Assembly (NCBI GenBank): GCA_016926135.1
Contig: JAFGPH010000550.1
Span: 1 to 14,214, forward strand
From: Deltaproteobacteria bacterium
Lineage (GTDB): Bacteria > Desulfobacterota > DSM-4660 > Desulfatiglandales > HGW-15
Direction: 5' to 3'
DNA: 14,214 nt
In this document: piece by piece, positions 1 to 6,413 of the stretch
Layout: each line of letters opens with the position of its first letter
Numbering within the stretch: position 1 is the stretch's first letter
Position numbers and translations under genes: made by a program
The notes under the pieces: model-generated
Databases searched by the model: none
What the model was told of the DNA's origin: nothing
The model's input: only the letters and a program-made list of their open reading frames with translations

Positions 1-834
1 CTTCTCGAAGGTGTAAGGCTTCTTGATGTAGGCCCCGGCGCCCAGTTCCTGTGCCCTCCTCACTCTCTGGGATTCGGAGAAACCGCTCGCAATGACGGCC
101 TTCTGGCCGGGGTGTATGGCAAGGATCTTCTCGTAGGTCTCCAGTCCGTCCATGCCGGGGTCCATGATCATGTCCAGCACAAGGATGTCCACCTTGAGCG
201 ATCTCAGGAAAGGCACCGCCGCTTTTCCGCTGGAGACGGCATGAACCCTGTAGCCGAGTCTCCGGAGAACCCCTGTGGCAATCTCCCTCTGGCCTTCCAC
301 GTCGTCCACCACGAGGATGGATTCGCCCTTGCCCATGCAGTCTTCCACGGAGATCCTCTCTGCGCCGCCCGGGGAGGTCTCGCGGGAGGCAGGGAAGTAG
401 AGGGTGAAGGTCGTCCCTTCGCCGAGCCTGCTCTCCACGTCGATGTAGCCCCCATGGTCCTTGACCGCACCCCACACCACCGCCATGCCGAGGCCCGTCC
501 CGCTTCTTCCCATGACCTTTCTGGTGTAGAAGGGTTCGAAGATCCTGGGGATGTCCTCGGCCGGGATGCCCACGCCCCTGTCGGATATGACCAGGACGAC
601 ATAGTCCCCTTCCTCGACCTTGTCGTATCCCTTGATGGGCCGGTCTTCCTGAACCACCACGACGGCGCTGATCGGTTCGTCCTCACCGATGATCCTCTTG
701 ACCTCGCGAACGGTCATGTCCGGTGGAACCTGAACGACTCCCTCACACAGGGCGAGAATGGAGATGCGGCCCGGCTCCGCGGTCTCAGGTGTGTCGTGTT
801 TCCTCAATCCCTCTTGGGTTCTGCCCTCGGACAT
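1..834 (-). CDS. Chimeric hybrid kinase fragment: CBS-like stub + partial HATPase + receiver (3' end off window)
   Basis: The frame is open for 278 codons from ATG at 834 to the left edge, so the C-terminus is missing. Residues 23-62 look like half a CBS domain (ALCEGVVQVPPDMTVREVK, then SAVVVVQ). From about residue 65 (RPIKGYDKVEEGDY) it becomes the ATPase of a common deltaproteobacterial hybrid kinase: G1 box DRGVG 85-89, F box FEPFYT 99-104, G2 box GTGLGM 112-117. A receiver domain starts near 172, with acidic pair D177/D178, phospho-acceptor D221 in LVLDMIMDPGMDG, S250 and K271. The HisKA phospho-histidine helix and the ATPase N box, which normally precede the G1 box, are absent. I infer that it cannot autophosphorylate normally. 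It could be a decayed kinase or a receiver-bearing regulatory protein. The start is supported by an in-frame stop at 886-888 with no other good start between, and a weak CAGGGA upstream. Domain identity is fairly certain; function is not. Confidence 0.75.
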   Translation of the reverse strand, partial: MSEGRTQEGLRKHDTPETAEPGRISILALCEGVVQVPPDMTVREVKRIIGEDEPISAVVVVQEDRPIKGYDKVEEGDYVVLVISDRGVGIPAEDIPRIFEPFYTRKVMGRSGTGLGMAVVWGAVKDHGGYIDVESRLGEGTTFTLYFPASRETSPGGAERISVEDCMGKGESILVVDDVEGQREIATGVLRRLGYRVHAVSSGKAAVPFLRSLKVDILVLDMIMDPGMDGLETYEKILAIHPGQKAVIASGFSESQRVRRAQELGAGAYIKKPYTFEK

Positions 835-921
835 TGTCGGTCCCTGCGTCTTGAGCGAAAAGCCTGCGGAGAAGCATATGGGTATCTATCGGTTCCTTTT
901 GCTACGGGAGTGTTAGAGCAT

Positions 922-1066
922 TGTTAAAAATGACGGCAAAAGTCGTCACCCCGGTGAAAACCGGGGTCCAGAGTTCCTGTAACTTTTTGAAAAGCCTGGC
1001 TTCCGGTTTTCACCGGAATGACGGAAAAGGCCCTTTTTCGACTTTTGCGAGTTCGTCAAAAATGAC
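922..1066. repeat. Inverted pair of hairpin repeats
   Basis: Two related hairpins lie in opposite orientation. The first, 948-967, has perfect 8-bp arms ACCCCGGT/ACCGGGGT around a GAAA loop. The second, 1001-1018, has 7-bp arms TTCCGGT/ACCGGAA around TTTC, the complement of the first loop. The outer flanks also match in inverted orientation: GTTAAAAATGACGGCAAAAGTCG on the left resembles the complement of CGACTTTTGCGAGTTCGTCAAAAATGAC on the right. This resembles the REP/MITE-like extragenic elements common in such genomes. It fills the gap between the divergent chimeric kinase and the DUF1573 gene. Any promoter for the latter would lie at or just right of its edge (a weak TTGAAC at 1080-1085 was noted). 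Confidence 0.65.
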
Positions 1067-1159
1067 CGGTTCACGCAAGTTGAACCCATTCCTCATAGTT
1101 CCCTAATAGACCGGTGCAGAATGGGTCTTGATTACCGATGTGAAGGAGGATTTCCGTTC

Positions 1160-1858
1160 ATGGTCAGGTGCCGTGCCGTTGTCCTGTTCTCTTTCCTGGC
1201 CTTCATGCTGGGTGCTTTCGGCGGGAAGTCTTGGGGAGAGCAGGGCCCAAGGATGATTCTGCCGGAAAGCGTCTACGACGCGGGAGAGGTGAAAGAGGGG
1301 GCCGTGGTCAGCCACACCTTCAAGGTCTTGAACCGGGGGGACCGGGATCTCAAGATCGAGGATGTTCGAGTGGACTGTGGATGCTCCACGGTCGAGTTCG
1401 ACCGCTCCATCCCTCCCGGACGCGAAGGCAAAATCACGTTGAAGGTGGACACGAAGGGATATGAGGGGAAGATCCGCAAGGGGGCCGTCATCCGCGCCAA
1501 TGACCCGTCCAGAAGACCGAGCACCATCCACATCGAGGTCAGGGTGGTCGTGCCCATCCGCATGTCCGGCGGGCATGTGCTCTTCAAGGGGCCGGCCGGG
1601 CAGGAGTTGACGAAGTCCATTGAAATCAGGGCCCAGATGGAGACACCCTTGAAGCTCGAAGTGACCCATTTCGACTTGCAGGGGAAGGTGCTCTACAGAC
1701 TGCAAGAGGTGGAAACGGGCAAGACCTTTCTGCTCCACGTGACCAGCCTGCCGGCCCCGCCGGGGCACTATCACGGGACCCTCAAGCTGAAGACCAGTTA
1801 TCCTGAAAAGCCGGAGATCGTCATCCCGATTCGGGCCAGGTTCTCGAAGGCACAATGA
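1160..1858 (+). CDS. Exported DUF1573 domain protein
   Basis: The product is 232 residues. A signal peptide is evident: MVRCRA, a hydrophobic core at residues 7-20 and a likely cleavage near 26. A DUF1573 domain spans about 35-130, with PESVYDAGEVKEG, the family hallmark VDCGCST (Cys73 and Cys75) and a run of beta strands. DUF1573 is an Ig-like/ASH-type fold found in secreted or periplasmic proteins of many bacteria, with no settled biochemical role. Residues 140-228 look like a second beta-sandwich ending in VIPIRARF. I chose the ATG at 1160 because AAGGAGGA (1143-1150) lies 9 bases upstream and the signal peptide begins there. An in-frame ATG at 1121 would add 13 residues but lacks this site. 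The gene is monocistronic and convergent with the arsenate reductase operon, and a 7-bp tandem array follows its stop closely. Confidence 0.85.
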   Translation: MVRCRAVVLFSFLAFMLGAFGGKSWGEQGPRMILPESVYDAGEVKEGAVVSHTFKVLNRGDRDLKIEDVRVDCGCSTVEFDRSIPPGREGKITLKVDTKGYEGKIRKGAVIRANDPSRRPSTIHIEVRVVVPIRMSGGHVLFKGPAGQELTKSIEIRAQMETPLKLEVTHFDLQGKVLYRLQEVETGKTFLLHVTSLPAPPGHYHGTLKLKTSYPEKPEIVIPIRARFSKAQ

Positions 1859-1866
1859 TGGCTTCT

Positions 1867-1908
1867 GAATGACGAATGAAGAATGAAGAATGAGGAATCG
1901 CGAATGGG
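1867..1908. repeat. Heptanucleotide tandem array, 6 units
   Basis: GAAT recurs at 1867, 1874, 1881, 1888, 1895 and 1902, an exact 7-bp period. The middle units read GAATGAA and the outer ones are degenerate (GAATGAC, GAATGAG, GAATCGC, GAATGGG). It begins 8 bases after the stop of the DUF1573 gene, in the convergent gap before the arsenate reductase stop. It resembles the short tandemly repeated heptamers (STRR) known from cyanobacteria. No terminator-like stem was seen nearby. Confidence 0.8.
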
Positions 1909-1986
1909 AAGAGGGATGGGGCAACATGGGGACCTGTGGGTCAGGGACGGGGTGGGCTCGGGGGTGATCCGCGCGGCAGGGAGAGC

Positions 1987-2433
1987 CTAGCCAAGCTCCC
2001 CGATCCATGCCCGGATGCGGGACTGGATGGAGTCGCGGATACCCCTGACAGCCCGGAGTTTCTCTTCCTGGGTACCCTGCAGGGAGGCCGGGTCCGGAAA
2101 TGACCAGTTCATGGTCCTTCTCACGCCTGGGAAGACAGGGCACTTGGCCTCGGTTTCCCGGTCGCACACATAGATGACGTAATCGTAGAGCCTGCCCTCT
2201 TTGAAGAACTCGAAGAGGTTCTTCCCCCTCCTTCCTGCAAGGTCGAAACCCTCCTCCTTCATGCCCTCTACGACCAGAGGGTTCGCCTCTCGGGGTTCCA
2301 GGCCCGCGCTTTCCGCAAGGAACCGTCCTTCGCCCAACCCGTTCAGATAGGCCTCGGCGATGAGGCTTCTGCCTGAGTTGTGGGTGCACACGAACAGGAC
2401 CTTGATGGGCTTCTCCGTTTCGTTATGGATCAT
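1987..2433 (-). CDS. arsC: Arsenate reductase, low-molecular-weight phosphatase (thioredoxin-coupled) type
   Basis: The product is 148 residues, near the usual 130-145 of this family, and would be cytoplasmic. It begins with the phosphatase P-loop VLFVCTHNSGRS: Cys16, five residues, Arg22. Two further cysteines, Cys90 (VIYVCDR) and Cys98 (AKCPVFPG), sit where the redox relay cysteines of Staphylococcus-type ArsC lie, followed by NWSFPDP with the likely general acid Asp114. Enzymes of this type reduce arsenate to arsenite using thioredoxin. The three-cysteine pattern favours this over a plain tyrosine phosphatase. The ATG at 2433 has AGGAG 8 bases upstream, whereas the longer frame to 2499 has no support. 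It is the last gene of a minus-strand run with an HMA-like protein (69 bp upstream) and a zinc-ribbon protein. No ArsR repressor or arsenite pump is in the window. Confidence 0.82.
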   Translation of the reverse strand: MIHNETEKPIKVLFVCTHNSGRSLIAEAYLNGLGEGRFLAESAGLEPREANPLVVEGMKEEGFDLAGRRGKNLFEFFKEGRLYDYVIYVCDRETEAKCPVFPGVRRTMNWSFPDPASLQGTQEEKLRAVRGIRDSIQSRIRAWIGELG

Positions 2434-2502
2434 GATGAGGGCTCCTGGGGTATGGATTCGGTGAGCGGGGCATGCCCCGGCAGGGTGCTGCGGCAGCACA
2501 GG

Positions 2503-2874
2503 CTAGATCAGAACGGTCAGAAAGGACAGGCCTGTGTCCTCCAGCAGGTTGCCGACAGCCCAACCGAAGAGGGCCCTTCCCACGGCCTTCCGGGCCTTAG
2601 GCAGGGTGATTGCGCTGTCTTCGTCATTTTTGGGGAGGCGGGAGTCGTTCAGGTACCCCTCTTCTTTCAAGGCGTCCAGGATATCGTCGGATTCCATTGC
2701 GTCCGGATCATAGTTGATCACCACGCTTCCGGTGACATGATTGAAGGCGATATCCTCGACACCTTCGAGACCGGAAAGAAAAGATTGGATCTTTTTGGCC
2801 ATTTTCGGTCTGGATTTGATGGGGGGTATCCTCACACGCAGCCTTCCCGGAACATGGTGAACGTAGTAACCCAT
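2503..2874 (-). CDS. Small HMA-like (HMA2-type) domain protein without CxxC
   Basis: The product is 123 residues. Residues 4-76 have the ferredoxin-like pattern of heavy-metal-associated domains: HHVPGRLRVRIP, then FLSGLEGVEDIAFNHVTGSVVINYDPD, then DDILDALKEEGY. The metal-binding CxxC loop is replaced by VPGR, and the whole protein has no cysteine, so metal binding in the usual way is unlikely. After a charged linker (78-93), residues 94-123 form a glycine-rich hydrophobic tail (ALFGWAVGNLLEDTGLSFLTVLI) that may sit in or on the membrane. This matches small HMA2-type proteins found in many anaerobes, whose role is unknown. ATG 2874 lies 4 bp after the upstream stop, with GGAGG 12 bases before it. 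A longer frame to 2952 overlaps the neighbour and is unlikely. It is the middle gene of a three-gene run. Confidence 0.75.
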   Translation of the reverse strand: MGYYVHHVPGRLRVRIPPIKSRPKMAKKIQSFLSGLEGVEDIAFNHVTGSVVINYDPDAMESDDILDALKEEGYLNDSRLPKNDEDSAITLPKARKAVGRALFGWAVGNLLEDTGLSFLTVLI

Positions 2875-2878
2875 TCTC

Positions 2879-3193
2879 TCAGCCGTCCTCCTTGGGGATC
2901 TTGATAAAGGTCCTGCAATAAGGGTACTGGGAGCACCGGAAGCGCGTGGCATCCGGGTGCCGCATGAAAACGTGCATTTTCTCTCCGCACTTTGGGCAGA
3001 TAGGCCTTTCCTTTGGCGGCTTCCTTGAAGGCGATCCTACGAACTGCCTGTTACAGGAAAGGCACAGAAACCTTCCCTTGCCGGAGTGAGACCTACCATA
3101 TTTGTACAGGGCATCCGAGCCGCATCTGGGGCACTTCAACTCCCCCTTTGTATTCACCCCGGTCACTTCATTCTTCAGCAAGGCATTTTCCAT
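2879..3193 (-). CDS. Double zinc-ribbon protein (transposase-type + topoisomerase-type ribbons)
   Basis: The product is 104 residues with eight cysteines in four pairs. The first ribbon (Cys21, Cys24, Cys44, Cys47; CPRCGSDALYKYGRSHSGKG then FLCLSCNRQF) resembles the N-terminal zinc ribbon of IS1 InsA-like transposases. The second (Cys66, Cys69, Cys87, Cys93; CPKCGEKM then RFRCSQYPYCRTF) resembles the C4 fingers at the C-terminus of topoisomerase I. No catalytic domain follows and no transposon ends were found around it, so I read it as a free-standing nucleic-acid-binding or regulatory protein and not as an insertion sequence. It is the first gene of the operon with the HMA-like protein (4-bp gap) and arsenate reductase. 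A ribosome binding site AAGGA lies 6 bases before ATG 3193, partly inside a stem. Function unknown. Confidence 0.75.
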   Translation of the reverse strand: MENALLKNEVTGVNTKGELKCPRCGSDALYKYGRSHSGKGRFLCLSCNRQFVGSPSRKPPKERPICPKCGEKMHVFMRHPDATRFRCSQYPYCRTFIKIPKEDG

Positions 3194-3201
3194 AGACTGT
3201 C

Positions 3202-3234
3202 CTTTGCCGTGAAGGGCTCAATCTCACGGCAAAG
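3202..3234 (-). promoter_or_regulatory. Stem overlapping the ribosome binding site of the zinc-ribbon gene
   Basis: Perfect 11-bp arms CTTTGCCGTGA (3202-3212) and TCACGGCAAAG (3224-3234) enclose an 11-base loop. Read on the minus strand, the second arm ends in CAAAG and runs straight into the AAGGA ribosome binding site, so folding would pair part of it 9 bases before ATG 3193. On the plus strand a T7 run (3242-3248) follows 7 bases later, but no plus gene ends here. A translational control element is an inference. Confidence 0.45.
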
Positions 3235-3356
3235 ACTAGGGTTTTTTTGTTAGGAGATGATTAGGGGGTGATTAGATTTGTGTGTCTTTGTGGGGGAAAG
3301 GCGAGACATGGCAGTCAAATTGACCTGGCACTGCACGTCTATCCTGGTTTTTGTTA

Positions 3357-3386
3357 TTGACGGCAGCCCCCAAGAAATCCTATGAT
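3357..3386 (+). promoter_or_regulatory. Predicted sigma70-type promoter for the GAF gene
   Basis: TTGACG (3357-3362) and TATGAT (3381-3386) are separated by 18 bases; each matches 5 of 6 consensus positions. It points at the GAF-domain gene, which would give a leader of about 365 bases. The local sequence is AT-richer than the surrounding genes. It is a prediction only. Confidence 0.45.
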
Positions 3387-3758
3387 ATATGACGTGGGTT
3401 ACGGAATTTCTGCGAAACCGGTCCCTCGATTCATTCGATCTTTTCACATCTCCTCTTCATCCGGACTCGGATCTCCTGATCAAGTTCTCACCGCAGTGAA
3501 GCTTTTTTTACGAGGAAAAAGGCCATGGAGATCCCCCTCAAGATGGGCTTATCTCTCCCTGGCGGCACGGTGAGTTGCTGTCGGGGATAAAGGGATTCAG
3601 GCCTGGAGGCTCGAGTTGCTCCGCTGTCTCATAATCCATGAGGCTTCCCGCGAGATCGTTCCTGAGACAGGCACATGGTCGGGAAGACGCTCCCGGGAAG
3701 GCCGATTTTGCCAGAGGCCCGCCTAAGGTGACAATCAGCTGCAGGAAAGGAGGTCGCC
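3387..3758 (+). other. Long untranslated leader / intergenic stretch before the GAF gene
   Basis: There is no convincing gene here. A possible 21-codon reading frame runs 3525-3590 (MEIPLKMGLSLPGG...) with an AAAAAGG stretch just upstream; I do not recognise it. Perfect 8-bp arms CTGTCTCA (3624-3631) and TGAGACAG (3663-3670) enclose 31 bases. An imperfect stem near 3488-3500 followed by T7 (3503-3509) could attenuate transcription, but it is weak. I compared it by eye with cyclic-di-GMP riboswitch motifs and saw no match. Confidence 0.3.
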
Positions 3759-4388
3759 ATGGAGAAGCCCATCATCAATTATGAGGCCTTGATTCGTATC
3801 ACCAAGGCGCTATCCGTGATCAGGGATCCGGAGGAGATTGTGCTTATTGCGGTGGAGGGGGTGACCCACGCCCTCAATGTCAAGGGATGCACCCTCTTCC
3901 TGTTCAGCCAAAAGAGCGAGGAACTCAAGCTGGCCGGGAGCTACGGCCTGAGCAAAGAGTATCTGGACAAGGGTCCGATAAGCTCCCTTCGTTCCATCGC
4001 TTCCTCTCTTCGAGGTGGCCAGCCGGTCGCCATTTTCGATGTAGCCGACGACCCTCGGATACAGTATCCTGAAGCGGCGTTGAAAGAAGGCATCGCGTCC
4101 ATCTTGTCCGTGCCGATCATCATCGGGGAAAGGATCATCGGGAGCATGAGGGTTTACACTGCCGAGCCTTGGGAGTTCACGTTCAATGACGTGAATTTCG
4201 TCCAGGCGGTTGCCCAGGTGGTCGGCATGGCTCTGGAGATGTGCCGGGTCAACACAGGACTGAAGGACAGCATCGACATTCTGAAGACGATGCGTGATCC
4301 GAAGACCCTGAAGTACAAAAGACGAACCCCATATGAGGGCGTTCCAAAGAGCTTTACGACGCAGGAGATGGCTCAAACCGGGCACTAG
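3759..4388 (+). CDS. GAF domain protein
   Basis: The product is 209 residues and soluble, with no signal or membrane segment. A single GAF domain covers about 20-162: ALSVIRDPEEIVLIAVEGVTHAL helix, KGCTLFLFS strand, AGSYGLS, then SILSVPIIIGERIIGSMRVYT and the closing helix VNFVQAVAQVVGMALEM. GAF domains bind cyclic nucleotides, haem, small ligands or partners; no ligand-specific residues can be assigned from sequence alone. The C-terminal 40 residues (from about 168) are polar and hold no output domain, so it probably works through a partner. A very strong ribosome binding site, AAAGGAGGT, lies 4 bases before ATG 3759. The gene stands alone after a long leader and is convergent with the LytS/LytTR pair, which is a possible but unproven functional neighbour. 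Confidence 0.82.
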   Translation: MEKPIINYEALIRITKALSVIRDPEEIVLIAVEGVTHALNVKGCTLFLFSQKSEELKLAGSYGLSKEYLDKGPISSLRSIASSLRGGQPVAIFDVADDPRIQYPEAALKEGIASILSVPIIIGERIIGSMRVYTAEPWEFTFNDVNFVQAVAQVVGMALEMCRVNTGLKDSIDILKTMRDPKTLKYKRRTPYEGVPKSFTTQEMAQTGH

Positions 4389-4541
4389 CAGTGTGGTGTC
4401 TCAACGTTGACTTTACCATGATGCCGTGCCCACAGGAACGCCCGACCGCCCCGAGCACACAAGGACGTTTGAGCATGAGGAAGGGTGAATTCTGCGTCCT
4501 CGTCCGCTACCCTCCCGAGGGAAGGAACCCTTTTCATCCTC

Positions 4542-5300
4542 TCACATCTGCCGGAACAGGTGCATGTAGCGATGGCTGACCTTCAGGGTTTCCTTCCGAT
4601 CCTTGAGGGTGATCACCCCTTTCCCCGTGAGGGACCGGCTCATCCGGTCGATGAAACGGACGTTGACGATGGTCCCCCGGTGGATTTGCCAGAACTTCCC
4701 GGGGTCCAGCTCCTCTGCGAGTTCCCTGATCGGTTTCCTGATCAGTGACTCTCCTTCGCGGGTGATGACCAGGGTGTATTTGTCTTGAACCTTGAAGTAG
4801 ATCACGTCATCCACGGGGATCAGGCGCAGACCGTCACCGTGCTGTACGCGGACGTATTGCAGGCGCCGGAATTCCTCCTCGCGGGAGAGCCGGATCATGA
4901 GTCGATGGAGGATTTCGGTGGGAAGGGTTGCACCGGTCTCCAACGCCTCTTTGAGCCGCTTTACCGTCTTTTCGACCCTTTCCCTGGACACCGGTTTGAG
5001 CAGGTAATCCACCGCTGCCTTCTCAAAGGCCTCCACCGCATACTCGTCATAGGCGGTCACGAAAACGATCCGGCAGGAGTCTGCGATTTTGTCGGCGACC
5101 TCCATGCCGCTGAGGCCCGGCATCTTGATATCCAGAAAGGCAATATGCGGGCGGTGCCGCGCGACGAGATCCATGGCCTCTATGCCGTTTTTCGCCTCCC
5201 CGCAGATGACGAGTTCGGGCCACACCTCGGAGAGCCTTGAGCGCAGGACTTGCCTCAAGGGCGCCTCATCATCGGCGATGATGGCCTTTACCTCACTCAC
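4542..5300 (-). CDS. LytTR-family DNA-binding response regulator
   Basis: The product is 252 residues with two domains. The receiver covers 4-120: acidic pair D10/D11, phospho-acceptor D57 in FLDIKMPGLSG, T82 in VFVTAYDEYAVEAF and K102 in LLKPVS. A LytTR DNA-binding domain covers about 148-250: YVRVQHGDGLRLIPVDDVIYF, YTLVITREGESL, KFWQIHRGTIVNVRFID and KVSHRYMHLFR. LytTR regulators bind direct repeats upstream of targets such as surface, quorum or virulence genes. The start is GTG at 5300, within the end of the kinase gene (8-bp overlap), with GGAG in ATGGAGATC a suitable distance upstream, so translation is probably coupled. It is the partner of the adjacent LytS-like kinase. The length is typical. 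Targets in this window cannot be identified. Confidence 0.93.
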   Translation of the reverse strand: MSEVKAIIADDEAPLRQVLRSRLSEVWPELVICGEAKNGIEAMDLVARHRPHIAFLDIKMPGLSGMEVADKIADSCRIVFVTAYDEYAVEAFEKAAVDYLLKPVSRERVEKTVKRLKEALETGATLPTEILHRLMIRLSREEEFRRLQYVRVQHGDGLRLIPVDDVIYFKVQDKYTLVITREGESLIRKPIRELAEELDPGKFWQIHRGTIVNVRFIDRMSRSLTGKGVITLKDRKETLKVSHRYMHLFRQM

Positions 5301-6327
5301 GGGGGATCTCCATGGTCACCTTCAACCCGGACGGTTGATTGTCCTCAAGGATCAGGCGGCCCTTTCCATGAAAGAGGGCCTCCATGCGTTCCCTCACATT
5401 GCCCAGCCCGATCCCCCCGGTCACCCCTTCCGGCAAACCCGAGCCCGTATCCGCAACGACGAGCCGGAATCCGTCCGCGTGGTCCTCAACCCTGACGAGG
5501 ATTTCTCCCCCCTGCATGTCGGGTTCGATGCCGTGTTGGAGGGCGTTTTCCACAAGGGGTTGGGCCAGCATGGGGGGGAAGGGCACCTCTCTGAGCCTGT
5601 CCGGGACCTCGATGGAGTAACGCAGCCTTTCTCCCATCCTGACCTTGTAGATGTTCAGATAAGCCCGGATCAAATCCATCTCTTGACCCAGGGTGGTCAT
5701 CCGGTCCCTTGTCCGCGACAGGGATGAGCGCAGATAACGGGTGAGATCCTCCAGCATGGCCTTGCCCTTGACGGGGTCGGATTCAAGAAGGCTGAGGATG
5801 TTCGAGAGGGTGTTGAAAAGGAAGTGGGGCTCGATCTGGGCCTGGAGGAGCTTGAGGTGGGTTTCCAGGGTCTCCTTTTCGAGGGTGAGTCTCTTGATCT
5901 GCTCTTCCTGGAGCTGGGCCTCGGTTTGAGAAATCCTTTCCCTGGAAAAGAAGAAGTAGGTGATCATGGTCCCGAAGAGGATTCCGACAAAAAGCATTTG
6001 AATGAAGAGGGCCGGGCTTCCCCGGAGGGTCTCGGCAAGGGAGAAACCTGCGATCCAGGCGCCGATGAAGGTTCCTGCCGCGACCCCGGCAGGCATGGTG
6101 ACCAGGAGCAGGATGGCATGGCCGGGAATGGAGGGTCGCCTCACAAAGAAGTGCCCGGCCAAAATGAAAGAACACATGCACAGGCCAATGGATTGGGAGA
6201 AGATGAAGTTGACGGTGAACCTGCCGCCAAAACCGAGATGGGTGAGGAACAGGGCGATGATGGTGTTGAACACCCCAGTCAGGGCGAGGGAGGTGAGGAT
6301 CCTTCTTTTGTCCAGTCGGAATTCCAT
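5293..6327 (-). CDS. LytS-like sensor histidine kinase
   Basis: The product is 344 residues. The N-terminal part has four or more hydrophobic segments between residues 10 and 128 (for example LALTGVFNTIIALFLTHLGF and FIQMLFVGILFGTMITYFFF), then a coiled-coil stretch near 132-160. It carries the His_kinase (PF06580-type) signature QAQIEPHFLFNTLSNI with phospho-acceptor His168, followed by an ATPase: QPLVENALQHGI (N box, Asn261), VADTGSGLP (G1) and GGIGLGNVRERM (G2). There is no separate extracellular sensor domain, so it may sense through the membrane segments. I chose ATG 6327, where the membrane domain begins. An in-frame ATG at 6411 would add 28 residues translated through the tandem array and has no visible ribosome binding site. 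It overlaps the response regulator by 8 bp. Confidence 0.92.
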   Translation of the reverse strand: MEFRLDKRRILTSLALTGVFNTIIALFLTHLGFGGRFTVNFIFSQSIGLCMCSFILAGHFFVRRPSIPGHAILLLVTMPAGVAAGTFIGAWIAGFSLAETLRGSPALFIQMLFVGILFGTMITYFFFSRERISQTEAQLQEEQIKRLTLEKETLETHLKLLQAQIEPHFLFNTLSNILSLLESDPVKGKAMLEDLTRYLRSSLSRTRDRMTTLGQEMDLIRAYLNIYKVRMGERLRYSIEVPDRLREVPFPPMLAQPLVENALQHGIEPDMQGGEILVRVEDHADGFRLVVADTGSGLPEGVTGGIGLGNVRERMEALFHGKGRLILEDNQPSGLKVTMEIPRE

Positions 6328-6342
6328 AAGCTGCTGCGTGCC

Positions 6343-6376
6343 GGAATACTGGAATGCTGGAATCATGGAATCATGG
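6343..6376. repeat. Octanucleotide tandem array in the LytS leader
   Basis: GGAAT recurs at 6343, 6351, 6359 and 6367, an exact 8-bp period; a degenerate GG follows at 6375. Read on the minus strand the unit is NNNATTCC. It lies 16 bases upstream of the kinase ATG, inside the predicted leader. Its consensus matches the array at 11550-11581 (NNNACTCC). Confidence 0.8.
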
Positions 6377-6413
6377 TGCAGAGGGAATGCTCCAGGATGC
6401 CATGAGCCCATCT

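Noticed and set aside
112..927. 271-codon plus-strand frame
   Set aside because: Complement of the kinase/receiver gene, with no recognisable domain; it ends in the hairpin repeat.
1103..2389. 428-codon minus-strand frame
   Set aside because: Crosses two convergent genes and the heptamer array in a shadow frame; ArsC and DUF1573 explain the same DNA.
2879..3193. IS1-type insertion sequence based on the InsA-like zinc ribbon
   Set aside because: No transposase catalytic domain, terminal repeats or target duplication; the second ribbon and the tight operon spacing point to a host gene.
3202..3248. Plus-strand rho-independent terminator (stem + T7)
   Set aside because: The T-run starts 7 bases after the stem, and no plus-strand gene ends here. 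The stem makes more sense as a minus-strand leader structure.
3324..3341. Sigma54-type promoter (TGGCACTGCACG)
   Set aside because: The GG dinucleotide is not followed by GC at the required 10-base spacing.
3382..3573. 63-codon plus-strand frame
   Set aside because: Its ATG lies inside the predicted -10 box, there is no ribosome binding site, and no family is recognised.
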